64,000 nt of DNA from Aeromonas piscicola (GTDB taxonomy: Bacteria > Pseudomonadota > Gammaproteobacteria > Enterobacterales > Aeromonadaceae), in contig NZ_CDBL01000007.1 of the NCBI RefSeq assembly GCF_000820005.1, forward strand, positions 62,001 to 126,000. Direction: 5' to 3'. The notes beneath the pieces were generated by a model that worked only from the letters and a program-made list of their open reading frames with translations, did not search any database and was not told the DNA's origin. The position numbers and the translations under genes are program-made. Positions 27,067 to 36,106 of the stretch are shown piece after piece; the stretch's first letter is position 1; every line of letters begins with the position of its first letter.

Positions 27067-27787
27067 CGAGGCCTCTCTGCTGGAGGGCGCCTGGATCACG
27101 CTGGAGGTGGCGCTGGCCTCGCTGCTGCTGGCGCTGCTGCTGGGTATGCTGGGGGCACTCGCCAAGCTCTCCCCCTACAAGTGGGCACGTGGCATCGCCA
27201 CCGTCTACACCACCGTCATTCGCGGTATTCCCGATCTGGTGCTGATGATGCTGCTGTTCTTCGGCGGCCAGGTGCTGATCAACAGCCTCTGCAGCTGGGT
27301 CAACGAGAGCTACAACAACTACCTGCTGGCGAGCAATCCCAACCAGGAGTGGGTCTCCCTGCTGCCTGACTACATCGACATCAGCCCGTTTGCGGCCGGG
27401 GTGGCCACCATAGGCTTCATCTTTGGCGCCTACATGACAGAGACCTTCCGCGGCGCCATTCTGGCGGTGGACAAGGGAGAGCTGGAAGCCGCTCGCGCCT
27501 TTGGCATGCGGGCGACCCAGGTGTTTGTGCGGATCCTCTTCCCCCAGATGATGCGCCACGCCCTGCCGGGCTTTGGCAACAACTGGCTGGTGCTGCTGAA
27601 AACCACGGCGTTGGTCTCCATCATCGGGCTCGATGACATGGTGCGCAAAGCATCCCTGGCGGCGGGGTCGACCCAGCAGCCATTCACCTTCTACATGGCG
27701 GTGGCCCTGATCTTCCTGATCTTCACTGCGGTCTCGACCTCGGCGCTCAAGTGGGCCGAACGTCACTATGCGATAAAGACGAGGTAA
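27047..27787 (+). CDS. Basic amino acid ABC transporter permease (HisQ type)
   Basis: 246 aa from ATG 27047, chosen over ATG 27035 because GGAG lies 6 bases before it. It has five predicted membrane helices. The EAA motif EAARAFGMRATQVFVRILFPQMMRHALPG and TVIRGIPDLVLMMLLFFGGQ follow HisQ closely. It forms a heterodimeric channel with the HisM-like protein. An insertion of about 20 residues (WVNESYNNYLLASNPNQEW) relative to HisQ lies in a periplasmic loop. Confidence 0.9.
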   Translation: MFDLKGYEASLLEGAWITLEVALASLLLALLLGMLGALAKLSPYKWARGIATVYTTVIRGIPDLVLMMLLFFGGQVLINSLCSWVNESYNNYLLASNPNQEWVSLLPDYIDISPFAAGVATIGFIFGAYMTETFRGAILAVDKGELEAARAFGMRATQVFVRILFPQMMRHALPGFGNNWLVLLKTTALVSIIGLDDMVRKASLAAGSTQQPFTFYMAVALIFLIFTAVSTSALKWAERHYAIKTR

Positions 27788-27790
27788 GCC

Positions 27791-28483
27791 ATGGATTTCT
27801 CAATCATTCTCAAAGAGTGGCCCACCTACTGGGAGGGGCTCTACACCACAGTGCTGCTGGTGGTGGCATCCCTGGTGCTCGGCCTGGCCCTGGCGGTGCC
27901 CATGGGGATACTGCGCAACAGCCGCAACTGGCTGATCAAGGGGCCGATCTGGGCCTACATCTACTTCTTCCGTGGCACCCCGCTGCTGGTGCAGCTGTTC
28001 ATCATCTACTACGGCGCCGCCCAGTGGGAGTGGCTGAAAAACAGCGCCGCCTGGGAGCTGTTCGCCCAGGCCTGGTTCTGCGCTCTGCTGGCGTTCACCC
28101 TCAATACGGGGGCTTATACCGCCGAGATAGTGCGCGGCGCCGTGCTCAACATGCCAAAGGGGCAGATTGAAGCGGCCAACGCCTTTGGCATGACCCGCTG
28201 GCAGACCCTGACCCGCATCATATTGCCCAACTCGTTTCGCCGTGCGCTGCCCGCCTACAGCAACGAGGTGATCTTCATGCTGCAGGGCTCGGCGGTGGCC
28301 GGCATCATCACCATAGTCGACCTGACCGGTGCGGCGCGGATCATCAACTCCCGCTACTACAGCCCGTTCGAGGCGTTTTTGACCGCAGGCCTGCTCTACA
28401 TGCTGCTGACCTTCGTCATCGTCTGGCTGTTCAAGAAGTGGGAAGCCCGCTGGCATGCCCACCTGCGCCCCCGCACGGTGTAA
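27791..28483 (+). CDS. Basic amino acid ABC transporter permease (HisM type)
   Basis: 230 aa, starting 3 bases after the HisQ-type gene. It has five predicted helices, YFFRGTPLLVQLFIIYYG and the EAA motif EAANAFGMTRWQTLTRIILPNSFRRALPAYSNE. It is the last gene of the operon. An IS1595-family element lies between its stop and the hairpin that probably served as the original terminator. Confidence 0.92.
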   Translation: MDFSIILKEWPTYWEGLYTTVLLVVASLVLGLALAVPMGILRNSRNWLIKGPIWAYIYFFRGTPLLVQLFIIYYGAAQWEWLKNSAAWELFAQAWFCALLAFTLNTGAYTAEIVRGAVLNMPKGQIEAANAFGMTRWQTLTRIILPNSFRRALPAYSNEVIFMLQGSAVAGIITIVDLTGAARIINSRYYSPFEAFLTAGLLYMLLTFVIVWLFKKWEARWHAHLRPRTV

Positions 28484-28496
28484 TCCCCATAAAAAA

Positions 28497-29537
28497 GGCG
28501 CTGTCCCAATTATGTGTTGAAAGGCTGATCTTGAAGTAGGTCATCACCTGAGGGCCTCCATCATGGATACACAAGCCTTTCAACACCTATTGCCTATCTT
28601 CCCATTACTTACCTTACGCCAGCCTTACGCCAGCGTGTGTGGCTCAGCGTGAGCTCACGGCACCACGCCCCATGACCTCCCTGGCTACTTAGTTACCCGC
28701 TTCCAGCTGCTGCCCCCACTGTCAAGCCAAGTTGGTCCACTTAACCCCCTGGGGTTGGATCCGAGGACTGCGTCGCTACCGCTGCAAATAGTGTTTGCGC
28801 ACCAGTTCTGTCCTCACCAACACCCCCTTGGCCAGATTGCGCAAGGCCGAGTGCAGGGAAGACCATGCCCAGACTCTCATTGATGGGCTCACCGTCCGTC
28901 AGGCGCCATTCGCTGCGGAGTCTGCAAGAACACCGCCTTCTTGTGGCGCCACCGCTTCTTGAAGTCCATGGCCACTTATCAGGCGACACGAGAGAAGGGG
29001 ATTGTGGAAGTAGATGAAACCTTCTTCCTCGAATCGTTCAAGGGACAGCGGGGTTTACCCCGCCCGGCAGGGCATCGTGGTGGTAAAGGACGAGCCCGTA
29101 GAACCGGCCCCGATTACATCCCGGTGATGGTGGTGCAAGACCAGGCGGGCCACCTGGCGGACTTCCAACTGGATAAGATGGATGCCCAAGCGGTCAGGGC
29201 GGTATTAGCACCCCCTCATCGCCCCAGATGCGGTGATCTGTAGTGATGGCGCTGGGGTATATGCCAGTTTCAGCACATTACAGGGTGTAACTCACCAGAT
29301 AGTGCGTAATCGTCAAGGTGAACGCGTAATTGGGGCATAGCACATCCAGCACGTGAACGGATATCACAGTCGGCTGAAAGAGTGGATGGAGCGGTTCCAT
29401 GGCGTGGCGACCCATTACCTGAGGAATTACCTGGGTTGGCGCAGGATGCTGGAGCGCTACGGTAAGAGAGTGGGAATCAGGGATTGTTTGCATGAGGCGC
29501 TGGGGCGCCCCATGCAACACGTAATTGGGACATAGCC
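28497..29537 (+). mobile_element. Decayed IS1595-family insertion sequence
   Basis: The left end GGCGCTGTCCCAATTATGTGTTG (28497-28519) and the reverse complement of 29515-29537 (GGCTATGTCCCAATTACGTG...) agree at 20 of 23 positions, giving clear terminal inverted repeats for a 1041-bp element. Inside is a broken transposase with an IS1595-type zinc ribbon and DDE-like motifs. I could not find a convincing 8-bp target duplication; both flanks are A-rich. Confidence 0.85.
28563..29535 (+). pseudogene. IS1595-family transposase, inactivated
   Basis: The start MDTQAFQHLLPIFPLL at 28563 soon hits a frame change. A zinc-ribbon piece CCPHC...RRYRCK (about 28710-28785) has TAG where the second CxxC should continue. 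The catalytic part is open from about 28941 ([22 protein letters not shown] with the first Asp). It shifts frame near 29205-29215, then continues with ICSDGAG (second Asp) and [18 protein letters not shown]. At least three frame changes or stops rule out a functional protein. Confidence 0.85.
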
Positions 29538-29539
29538 TA

Positions 29540-29567
29540 AAAACAGCCCGCAATCGCGGGCTGTTTT
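29540..29567. terminator. Bidirectional terminator next to the IS1595 element
   Basis: aaaacagcccgc / gcgggctgtttt is a long perfect stem with A-rich and T-rich sides. It serves the CbiM-like gene on the minus strand and was probably also the terminator of the amino acid transporter operon before the insertion separated them. Confidence 0.85.
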
Positions 29568-29581
29568 ATGTTTCAAGCGGT

Positions 29582-30223
29582 TCAGCGCCCCAGGTATTGC
29601 CGATCGAAGAAGGTGTTGACCCAGTGGGGACGATAGATGGCGAGCAGCGTCATTGTCATGCCGTTGAGCAGGGCTTCGGGGAAGAGCAGCAGAGGCCAGA
29701 TGGAGAGGTAGTCGGCGCTGATGGTGTGCCACGGATAGGTGCCACTCATGCCCATCAGCAGGGCGCTGGCGATCACCTTGACCGAGATGCTCAGCGCCCC
29801 GCCACCGAAGGCGACCACGAACAGGTAGACGAACAGGTGGCGGGGCATCCAGGCCCAGCTGGCCAGAAACAGCAACCAGCTGGTTGCCACGGGCAGAGCG
29901 ACGCCGATCAGCGCCTGCCAGCCGATGTCGGCGAGTTCGATGACATCGAAGTAGCCGAGCACCAGCAGTGTCAGGCAGGGGGCGAGCAGGGCGAGGCGCC
30001 ACCCCAGCAGCAGGGTCAGGCTGGTGAGGCCGAGAAAGTGCACCTCCAGCCCCTCGTGCAGGCCGGCACGCAAGACCCAGAGTGGTATCAGCGCGATGGC
30101 GCCGCCAAGGCAGAGGTGCTGATAGAGTGGCTGGGCAAGCAGGGTTCGCAGCAGGGTGCCGCGCAGGCTGAATATAAGCAGCAATAGCCAGAGCAGGAGG
30201 GCTGCGGCTTGTCCTTCACTCAT
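29582..30223 (-). CDS. CbiM-like (energy-coupling factor permease family) membrane protein
   Basis: 213 aa with six or seven hydrophobic segments. The motif LHEGLEVHFLGLTSLTLLLGWRLALLAP resembles the core of CbiM-type S-components (H-x5-TxxxLLxGPxxA-like), but the usual N-terminal MHIPDGFL metal-binding start is absent. No CbiN, CbiQ or CbiO genes are nearby. A role in cobalt/nickel or other micronutrient uptake is only suggested by family resemblance. AAGGA precedes the ATG. Confidence 0.6.
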   Translation of the reverse strand: MSEGQAAALLLWLLLLIFSLRGTLLRTLLAQPLYQHLCLGGAIALIPLWVLRAGLHEGLEVHFLGLTSLTLLLGWRLALLAPCLTLLVLGYFDVIELADIGWQALIGVALPVATSWLLFLASWAWMPRHLFVYLFVVAFGGGALSISVKVIASALLMGMSGTYPWHTISADYLSIWPLLLFPEALLNGMTMTLLAIYRPHWVNTFFDRQYLGR

Positions 30224-30279
30224 GGCATGTCCTTGTCATGTGATGGCGTACTGAGCGAGCAGGGGTGACGGATAACAAT

Positions 30280-30312
30280 AACAAGGGCTGGCGTCTTCCC
30301 TGCCAGCCCTGC
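30280..30312 (-). terminator. Terminator after pflA
   Basis: On the minus strand AGGGCTGGC and GCCAGCCCT (positions 30302-30310 and 30284-30292) form a 9-bp stem followed by TGTTATTGTTATC, directly after the pflA stop. Confidence 0.75.
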
Positions 30313-30320
30313 TTTAAAAA

Positions 30321-31127
30321 TCAGTATTTGACGAGTTTGTGATACTTGCTGAGGATGCCCTGGACGCGGTCCATGGTCTCCTTGCTGGGGGGCTTGATCC
30401 CGGTCAGATCGTAGTTTTCACCCAGTACGTCCCACTTGTGCTTGCCCAGTTCGTGGTAGGGCAGCAGCTCCACCTTCTCGACGCAATCACCCAGCTCGGC
30501 GATGAACTGACCCAGCCCTTCGGCGCTCTCGTCATCGTCTGACCAGGTTGGCACCACCACGTAGCGGATCCACATGGTCTTGCCCTTGGCGGCCAGATAG
30601 CGGGCGAACTCCAAGGTGTACTTGTTGCTGACGTGGGTGAGCGGTATGTGCTTCTCGTCATTGATCTGCTTGATGTCGAGCAGCACCAGATCCGTGTTGT
30701 CGAGCACCTTGTCGAGCTGTTCGTCGTAGTGACGCACGAAGCCGTTGGTATCGAGACAGGTGTGTATGCCTTTCTCTTTGCAGGCGGCGAACAGTTCGGC
30801 GATGAAGTTTTGTTGCAACATGGCTTCGCCACCCGAGGCAGTCACACCACCGCCGGAGGCATTCATGAAGTGGCGATAGCTGGTGATGTCGCTCATCAAC
30901 TCCGGCACCGTCACTTCGCGGCCACCCTGGGTGTCCCAGGTGTCCCGGTTGTGACAGTACTTGCAGCGCATCAGGCAGCCTTGCATGAACACGATAAACC
31001 GTATCCCGGGGCCATCGACAGTGCCGCAGGTTTCAACGGAATGGATCCGGCCAATGATCCCGGACGCGCTGGTTTCAGCGACCGCACCGCTGGTTTCGAC
31101 AGCAGGGATCCGATTAATGACAGACAT
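30321..31127 (-). CDS. pflA: Pyruvate formate-lyase activating enzyme PflA (radical SAM)
   Basis: 268 aa from ATG 31127 (GGAG seven bases upstream). The radical SAM cluster motif [19 protein letters not shown] is intact, and [14 protein letters not shown] and [14 protein letters not shown] follow. It generates the glycyl radical on pyruvate formate-lyase under anaerobiosis. It is about 22 residues longer than E. coli PflA (246 aa). The extra residues are a repeat: [13 protein letters not shown] precedes the genuine [14 protein letters not shown], 21 codons apart. No pflB is in the window, so the partner gene must lie elsewhere. Confidence 0.95.
   Translation of the reverse strand: MSVINRIPAVETSGAVAETSASGIIGRIHSVETCGTVDGPGIRFIVFMQGCLMRCKYCHNRDTWDTQGGREVTVPELMSDITSYRHFMNASGGGVTASGGEAMLQQNFIAELFAACKEKGIHTCLDTNGFVRHYDEQLDKVLDNTDLVLLDIKQINDEKHIPLTHVSNKYTLEFARYLAAKGKTMWIRYVVVPTWSDDDESAEGLGQFIAELGDCVEKVELLPYHELGKHKWDVLGENYDLTGIKPPSKETMDRVQGILSKYHKLVKY
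31017..31121 (-). repeat. 63-bp in-frame duplication in the pflA 5' end
   Basis: Codons 3-16 (from 31121) and codons 24-37 (from 31058) are imperfect copies sharing ATT-nnn-CGGATCC, GAAACC and the surrounding bases. A third GAAACCAGC piece lies between them, so the region also looks like 21-bp subrepeats. The duplication adds 21 codons without breaking the frame. Confidence 0.82.
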
Positions 31128-31192
31128 AGACAACTCCAACGATTCGAGCAGGTCGTTATTTTATTACATAAAGCCCTATAAATCCTACATGT

Positions 31193-34132
31193 TTAGCCCG
31201 GTTGGGGCGAACCCAGCAGGCTCTCCAGGGCCCTGACAGTGAGTGGTCGACTGGTCAGGAAGCCTTGATAATGCTGGCATCCCAGCGCTTTGAGGATGGC
31301 GAGCTGCTCTTCATCCTCCACCCCTTCGGCGGTGACGGTAAAGCGGAAAACCTTGGCCAGATCCAGGATCGCCTTGACGATGGCCTTGTCCTGTTCGCTG
31401 TGCACCAGGGTCTGAATGAAACTTCTGTCGAGCTTCACTTCGTCCGCCGGCAGATCCCGCAGGTAGGCGAGCGACGAGTAGCCGGTGCCGAAGTCATCGA
31501 TGGAGAGCAAGATGCCGAGATCCTTGAGTTGCCGCATGCGGGCTATGCTCTCCAGCCGGTTCTCCAGCACCACGGATTCGGTCACCTCCAGCAGCAGGCG
31601 GGAGGGGGGCACGCCTGTGTCGCGCAATATGTACTCCACCTGCTGCACGAACCCCGCGGTGTGGAACTGGCGGGCGCTGACGTTGACCGACAGGTGGGGA
31701 ATGGCAAAGCCGCGGTTGAGCCAGAAGCTGTACTGGGCGCAGGCGGTCTTCATCACCCAGTAGCCTATGTCCTGGATGAGGCTGGTCTCCTCGGCGATGG
31801 GGATGAAGTCTCCCGGCGGCACCATGGTGCCGTCGCTGCGCTGCCAGCGCAGCAGCGCCTCTATCCCTGACAAACTGCCGTTGTCGACCCTGTATTGCGG
31901 CTGGTAGTAAAGTTGCAGCTCGTGGTTGCGCAGGGCATCGCGCAGCTGGTTGTTGAGGGCCAGCTTGTTCTTCTCCTTATCCGCCATGGCCTCGCTGAAG
32001 AACACATAGTTGCCCTGACCGGCGCGCTTGGCCATGTGCGTGGCGGTATCGGCCTGCTGCATCAGCACCAGATGATCCTGATCCTCGTTGGAGAAGAGGC
32101 TGATCCCCACAGAGGCGCTGCAATGCAGCTTGTGATCCTCGATGTCAAACGGGGTGCGAAACAGTCCCATCAGCTCGCGGGCGAAGTGCTCGGCCAGGAT
32201 CTTGGCGGTGACATAGCCTTGACCCAGGGCGGTGAACAGCAGGGCGAACTCGTCCCCCGAGATGCGGGCCAGCACCAGGTTGTCCTGGGGCAGTCCCTTG
32301 AGCCGCTCCACCACGGCTTGCAGCAGCAGATCGCCGCAGGCGTGGCCGAGGGAGTCGTTGATCGACTTGAAGTTGTCCAGATCCACCAGCAACAGGGCGC
32401 CCCACTGGCCACTGGGCGCCTGCAGGGTGCGCTGCATGATGTCGTTGAGGCTGCGCCTGTTGTAGAGGCCGCACAGATCGTCGTAATAAGCGAGCTGCTC
32501 TATGTGGCGGGCGGCGTCTTTCTCTCGGGTGATATCGTAAAAGCTGCAGACGTAATGGCTGAGTTCGCCGTGTTCATCCTTGACGCCGCTCACCATGAGA
32601 CGCACCGGGAACAGATGACCATCCTGGTGCAGGCAACGCTCCTCGCCCATCCAGAACTCCTGCTCATCGACCGCCCGTCTGACATCCTCTTTCAGGTGAT
32701 CGCCGTAATAGGTGGGCCGCAGCTTGACGATATGCTGGCCGATCATCTCATCATCGCCAAAGCCGGTGATGCGGCCAAAGGAGCGGTTGACCTTGAGGAT
32801 GATCCCCTGGTGATCCATGACCAGCAGGCCATCGTGGGTGTTGAAGGCCACCTCTGCCAGGCGCAGGGCATCGTCGGCGGCGAGTCGCTGCAGCTCGATG
32901 GCAGCCCGCTCATGCTGGCTGCTGAGGGCATCGAGCAGCGGCATGGGGTCGGCCAGCGGCTCGTCGAGCAGCAGGGTGAGCTGGCCCATGGGGGCGCCGC
33001 TCGGCCCGTGCAGCGGTATGCCGACATAGGCCCTGGCGTTGAGGGCCAGCAGCTGGGCCGCCTGGGGGTAGCGCAGGGGCAGGTCTTCCACATAGACAGC
33101 CTGACCGTGCTGGAACAGCTCCTGGCCGGGGCCTGGATCCATCTGTATGGGCTTGAGGACGGAGAAGGTCTCCCCCTCCAGCACGCAGCGCGGAATGATC
33201 CAGAGATCCTGGCCGCGCGGCTGGTACTCACCGACCCAGCCGATGCGGGCGCCACAGGCTGTCATGGCCCAGTGCACCAGGGCGCGGCAATAGGCGATGC
33301 CGGTCAGCAGGGTCAGCTCGGTCGGCAGGGTCAGCCCGGGGCTGAGCAGGGGTTCGGGTTCCGGCTGCCAGTGGCCGAGCAACTGGGCGCTGTGGCGCAC
33401 CAGCTGGAGCATCTCCTCGCTGAGCGGAGTGGCGTTGAGGTATTCGAGGCTCAGCACGCCGATGAGTTTTTCCTGCTCCAGCAGCGCGCCGTCGAGGCGC
33501 GAGCTTATCCCCGCGCTGGCCAGGTAGTAGTGCTGGCTCAGCATGGGTTGGTGGGCGGCTTCGGAAAAACTCAAGGATTTGCGGGTGCGCAGGGCGCGTA
33601 TGTAGCGGCTGTCACCCCGGATGGCCGAGAGCCCCTCGGCGCCGAGGGCAAAGACAGGGGTCAGCTGCTCGCTGCCGAGCGAGCCGTTGGCCTGATAGTG
33701 CCAAAGAATGAGGCGATCAGCCCCCAGGCTCTCCTTGAGGGCTTCCAGCATGGCGGCAAACTGCTGCTGGCTGGCCATCTGGCTCAGCCGTGGCAGCTGC
33801 AACGCCAGATCGGCGATGGGCTCCTGGCGCAGGGTCTGCAGGCAGATGAGCCAGAAGGCATCCTGCTCGTGAGAGAGGGCTATGTGCCACTGCTGGCCGG
33901 CGAAGCGCAGTACCAGCTTGCCTCCCAGACCGCTGGCAAGGGCTTGCTCTATGGGCAGGCGCAGGGCATCGGGCAACTGGGCGGGCCAGGCGCTTCTCGG
34001 TTCATCCAGCCAGTAGAGCGGGGTTTGCATCACATCGGTCAGGGCGACCAGCCGTTGGCTGCGCACATCCAGACGAAAGAACAGGGGGGTCTGGCTGGCA
34101 GGGGGAAGGTGACTGAGCGCGGTAGACGACAT
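31193..34132 (-). CDS. GAF-PAS-GGDEF-EAL cyclic-di-GMP signalling protein
   Basis: 979 aa from ATG 34132; a start 13 codons earlier is possible. No membrane segment is visible, so it is probably cytosolic. Domains in order are GAF-like regions at about 105-245 and 275-420, PAS at about 435-555 (FNTHDGLLVMDHQGIILKVN), GGDEF at about 560-725 and EAL at about 735-979. The GGDEF signature reads ARISGDEFALLF (SGDEF). The EAL site is intact (GIEALLRW, DDFGTGYSSLAYL, KLDRSFI). It probably hydrolyses c-di-GMP, with the cyclase either weak or regulatory. Confidence 0.9.
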   Translation of the reverse strand: MSSTALSHLPPASQTPLFFRLDVRSQRLVALTDVMQTPLYWLDEPRSAWPAQLPDALRLPIEQALASGLGGKLVLRFAGQQWHIALSHEQDAFWLICLQTLRQEPIADLALQLPRLSQMASQQQFAAMLEALKESLGADRLILWHYQANGSLGSEQLTPVFALGAEGLSAIRGDSRYIRALRTRKSLSFSEAAHQPMLSQHYYLASAGISSRLDGALLEQEKLIGVLSLEYLNATPLSEEMLQLVRHSAQLLGHWQPEPEPLLSPGLTLPTELTLLTGIAYCRALVHWAMTACGARIGWVGEYQPRGQDLWIIPRCVLEGETFSVLKPIQMDPGPGQELFQHGQAVYVEDLPLRYPQAAQLLALNARAYVGIPLHGPSGAPMGQLTLLLDEPLADPMPLLDALSSQHERAAIELQRLAADDALRLAEVAFNTHDGLLVMDHQGIILKVNRSFGRITGFGDDEMIGQHIVKLRPTYYGDHLKEDVRRAVDEQEFWMGEERCLHQDGHLFPVRLMVSGVKDEHGELSHYVCSFYDITREKDAARHIEQLAYYDDLCGLYNRRSLNDIMQRTLQAPSGQWGALLLVDLDNFKSINDSLGHACGDLLLQAVVERLKGLPQDNLVLARISGDEFALLFTALGQGYVTAKILAEHFARELMGLFRTPFDIEDHKLHCSASVGISLFSNEDQDHLVLMQQADTATHMAKRAGQGNYVFFSEAMADKEKNKLALNNQLRDALRNHELQLYYQPQYRVDNGSLSGIEALLRWQRSDGTMVPPGDFIPIAEETSLIQDIGYWVMKTACAQYSFWLNRGFAIPHLSVNVSARQFHTAGFVQQVEYILRDTGVPPSRLLLEVTESVVLENRLESIARMRQLKDLGILLSIDDFGTGYSSLAYLRDLPADEVKLDRSFIQTLVHSEQDKAIVKAILDLAKVFRFTVTAEGVEDEEQLAILKALGCQHYQGFLTSRPLTVRALESLLGSPQPG

Positions 34133-34266
34133 GAACTGATAACATCCTGTTGAACAACTGTCGGGTGGCAAGAATACTGCAAAATCGATGCAAACAAAAT
34201 TTCATTGAAATCTAAATTAGAAGTTACTAATGTAATGGCAATCTGTAGTTAACCGGAGTCTTGCTG

Positions 34267-35937
34267 ATGAAACGGATCCTGATTGTAGGCGGTGTGGCAG
34301 GTGGTGCCTCTGCGGCGGCCAGAGCCCGCCGCCTGAGCGAAACGGCCGAGATAGTGATGTTCGAGCGGGGCGAGTTTGTCAGCTTCGCCAACTGTGGCCT
34401 GCCTTATCATATCGGCGGCGATATTCAGGACCGTTCGGCCCTGCTGCTGCAGACGCCGCAAAGCTTCAAGCGCCGTTTCAACGTTGATGTGCGGGTCTTT
34501 CACGATGTGATCGACATCGACAAAGCTGGCAAGACGCTCCTGGTGCGCAACCTGCTCACCGGTGAAGAGCGGTGCGAATCTTATGATCAGCTGTTGCTGA
34601 GCCCGGGGGCGGCCCCCATTCGCCCGCCTTTCCCCGGCATCGACAGCCCGGGCGTGCATACCCTGCGCAACATTCCGGACATGGACCGCATACTGGCGGC
34701 CCTGCAGCGCGATGATCCGCGCCATGTCACCGTGGTGGGGGGCGGCTTCATCGGGCTGGAGATGATGGAGGCACTGCACCAGCGCAAGCTGGATGTCACC
34801 CTGCTGGAGCTCTCCGATCAGGTGATGGCACCGGTGGACAGAGAGATGGCCAACATGCTCCATGCCCGCATCCGCGAAGAGGGGATCGACCTGCGGCTGC
34901 GCACCGGCCTCTCGGCCATCGAGCGCCAGGACGGGCAGCCGGCGCAAGCGGCCAGCACCGGCTTGCGGCTGACCCTGAGCGACGGCACCCGGCTCGACAC
35001 CGACCTGCTGATCCTGGCCATCGGCGTCAAGCCCGAGACCCTGCTCGCCGCCAAGGCGGGGCTTGAGCTGGGGCCGCGCGGCGGCATCAAGGTGGATGCC
35101 GGCATGCGTACCTCGGATCCCTTCATCTATGCGGTGGGGGATGCGGTGGAAGAGACCGACTTCGTCACCGGCGAGTCCGTGCTGATCCCGCTGGCGGGGC
35201 CTGCCAACCGGCAGGGGCGGATCGCCGCTGACAACATGCTGGGCCGAGCTGAAACCTACAAGAAGACCCAGGGTACCGCCATCTGCAAGCTGTTCGACCT
35301 GGCGGTGGCCAGCACGGGCCTCAACGAGAAACGGCTGCTGCAACTGGGCCTGCCGTTCGAGAAGGCCTATGTGCATCCGGGCAGTCATGCCGGTTACTAC
35401 CCGGGCGCCCACCCGGTCAGCCTCAAGCTGCTGTTTGCCCCCGATGGCAAGATCTACGGCGCCCAGGCCATCGGCAAGGACGGGGTCGACAAGCGTATCG
35501 ACGTGCTGGCGGTGGCCCAGCGCGCCGGGCTGACGGTGTTTGACTTGCAGGATCTGGAGCTCACCTATGCGCCGCCGTTCGGCTCGGCCAAGGATGTGAT
35601 CAACATGGCGGGTTTCGTGGCGAGCAACCACTTGAAAGGGGATACCCTGATCTGTCACGCCGCCGAGGTGCAGGCCCGTCATCCCCATCAACAGGTGCTG
35701 GATGTACGCAATGGCCCCGAGCTCGACAAGCTGGGTCGCATCCCGGATGCCCTGCACATCCCCCTCGATGAGCTGCGTGGCCGGCTGGATGAACTGCCCA
35801 GGGATAAAGAGCTGCTCATCAGCTGTCAGGTGGGCTTGCGCGGCCACGTGGCTTGCCGCTTGCTTAGCCAACACGGCTTCAAGGTGAAGAACCTCTCCGG
35901 CGGTTTCAAAACCTGGCAGATGGCGGTGATGGAATAA
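34267..35937 (+). CDS. CoA-disulfide reductase-like flavoprotein with C-terminal rhodanese domain
   Basis: 556 aa from ATG 34267 (GGAG upstream). Residues 1-450 are an FAD/NAD(P)H pyridine nucleotide-disulfide oxidoreductase: ILIVGGVAGGASAAARARR, active-site Cys in SFANCGLPYHIGG at about 43, and VTVVGGGFIGLEMMEAL for the nicotinamide nucleotide. Residues about 465-556 are a rhodanese domain with its active Cys in ISCQVGLRGH. CoADR-rhodanese fusions act as NADH-dependent persulfide or CoA-polysulfide reductases. A single-gene unit with its own terminator. Confidence 0.92.
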   Translation: MKRILIVGGVAGGASAAARARRLSETAEIVMFERGEFVSFANCGLPYHIGGDIQDRSALLLQTPQSFKRRFNVDVRVFHDVIDIDKAGKTLLVRNLLTGEERCESYDQLLLSPGAAPIRPPFPGIDSPGVHTLRNIPDMDRILAALQRDDPRHVTVVGGGFIGLEMMEALHQRKLDVTLLELSDQVMAPVDREMANMLHARIREEGIDLRLRTGLSAIERQDGQPAQAASTGLRLTLSDGTRLDTDLLILAIGVKPETLLAAKAGLELGPRGGIKVDAGMRTSDPFIYAVGDAVEETDFVTGESVLIPLAGPANRQGRIAADNMLGRAETYKKTQGTAICKLFDLAVASTGLNEKRLLQLGLPFEKAYVHPGSHAGYYPGAHPVSLKLLFAPDGKIYGAQAIGKDGVDKRIDVLAVAQRAGLTVFDLQDLELTYAPPFGSAKDVINMAGFVASNHLKGDTLICHAAEVQARHPHQQVLDVRNGPELDKLGRIPDALHIPLDELRGRLDELPRDKELLISCQVGLRGHVACRLLSQHGFKVKNLSGGFKTWQMAVME

Positions 35938-35959
35938 GGGCCTCACCGACACACCAAAC

Positions 35960-35983
35960 GCCGACCTCAGGGTCGGCTTTTTG
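35960..35983 (+). terminator. Terminator after the CoADR-rhodanese gene
   Basis: gccgacc-tcag-ggtcggc is followed by TTTTTG. Confidence 0.85.
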
Positions 35984-36106
35984 TTATCTGTCTGGTGGCA
36001 ATCTGTGCTCGACATTTTGCAATGAGTTTTGTGTCAAGCGAGTCGGATGTCTTATCCTGTTGCCTATCGCGCTGCTGTGGCAGCGATCCAATCCGGGATG
36101 GAACCT

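Noticed and set aside
28941-29243. 100-codon frame as an independent gene
   Set aside because: It is the middle of the frameshifted IS1595 transposase.
31895-34153. 752-codon plus-strand open frame opposite the GGDEF-EAL gene
   Set aside because: Antisense shadow; the opposite strand encodes clear GGDEF and EAL domains.
34249-36015. 588-codon minus-strand open frame opposite the CoADR-rhodanese gene
   Set aside because: Antisense shadow of a flavoprotein with intact motifs.
36029-36106. N-terminal extension of the alpha-2-macroglobulin
   Set aside because: The signal peptide and lipobox fit a start at 36107, and no ribosome binding site supports the upstream codons.
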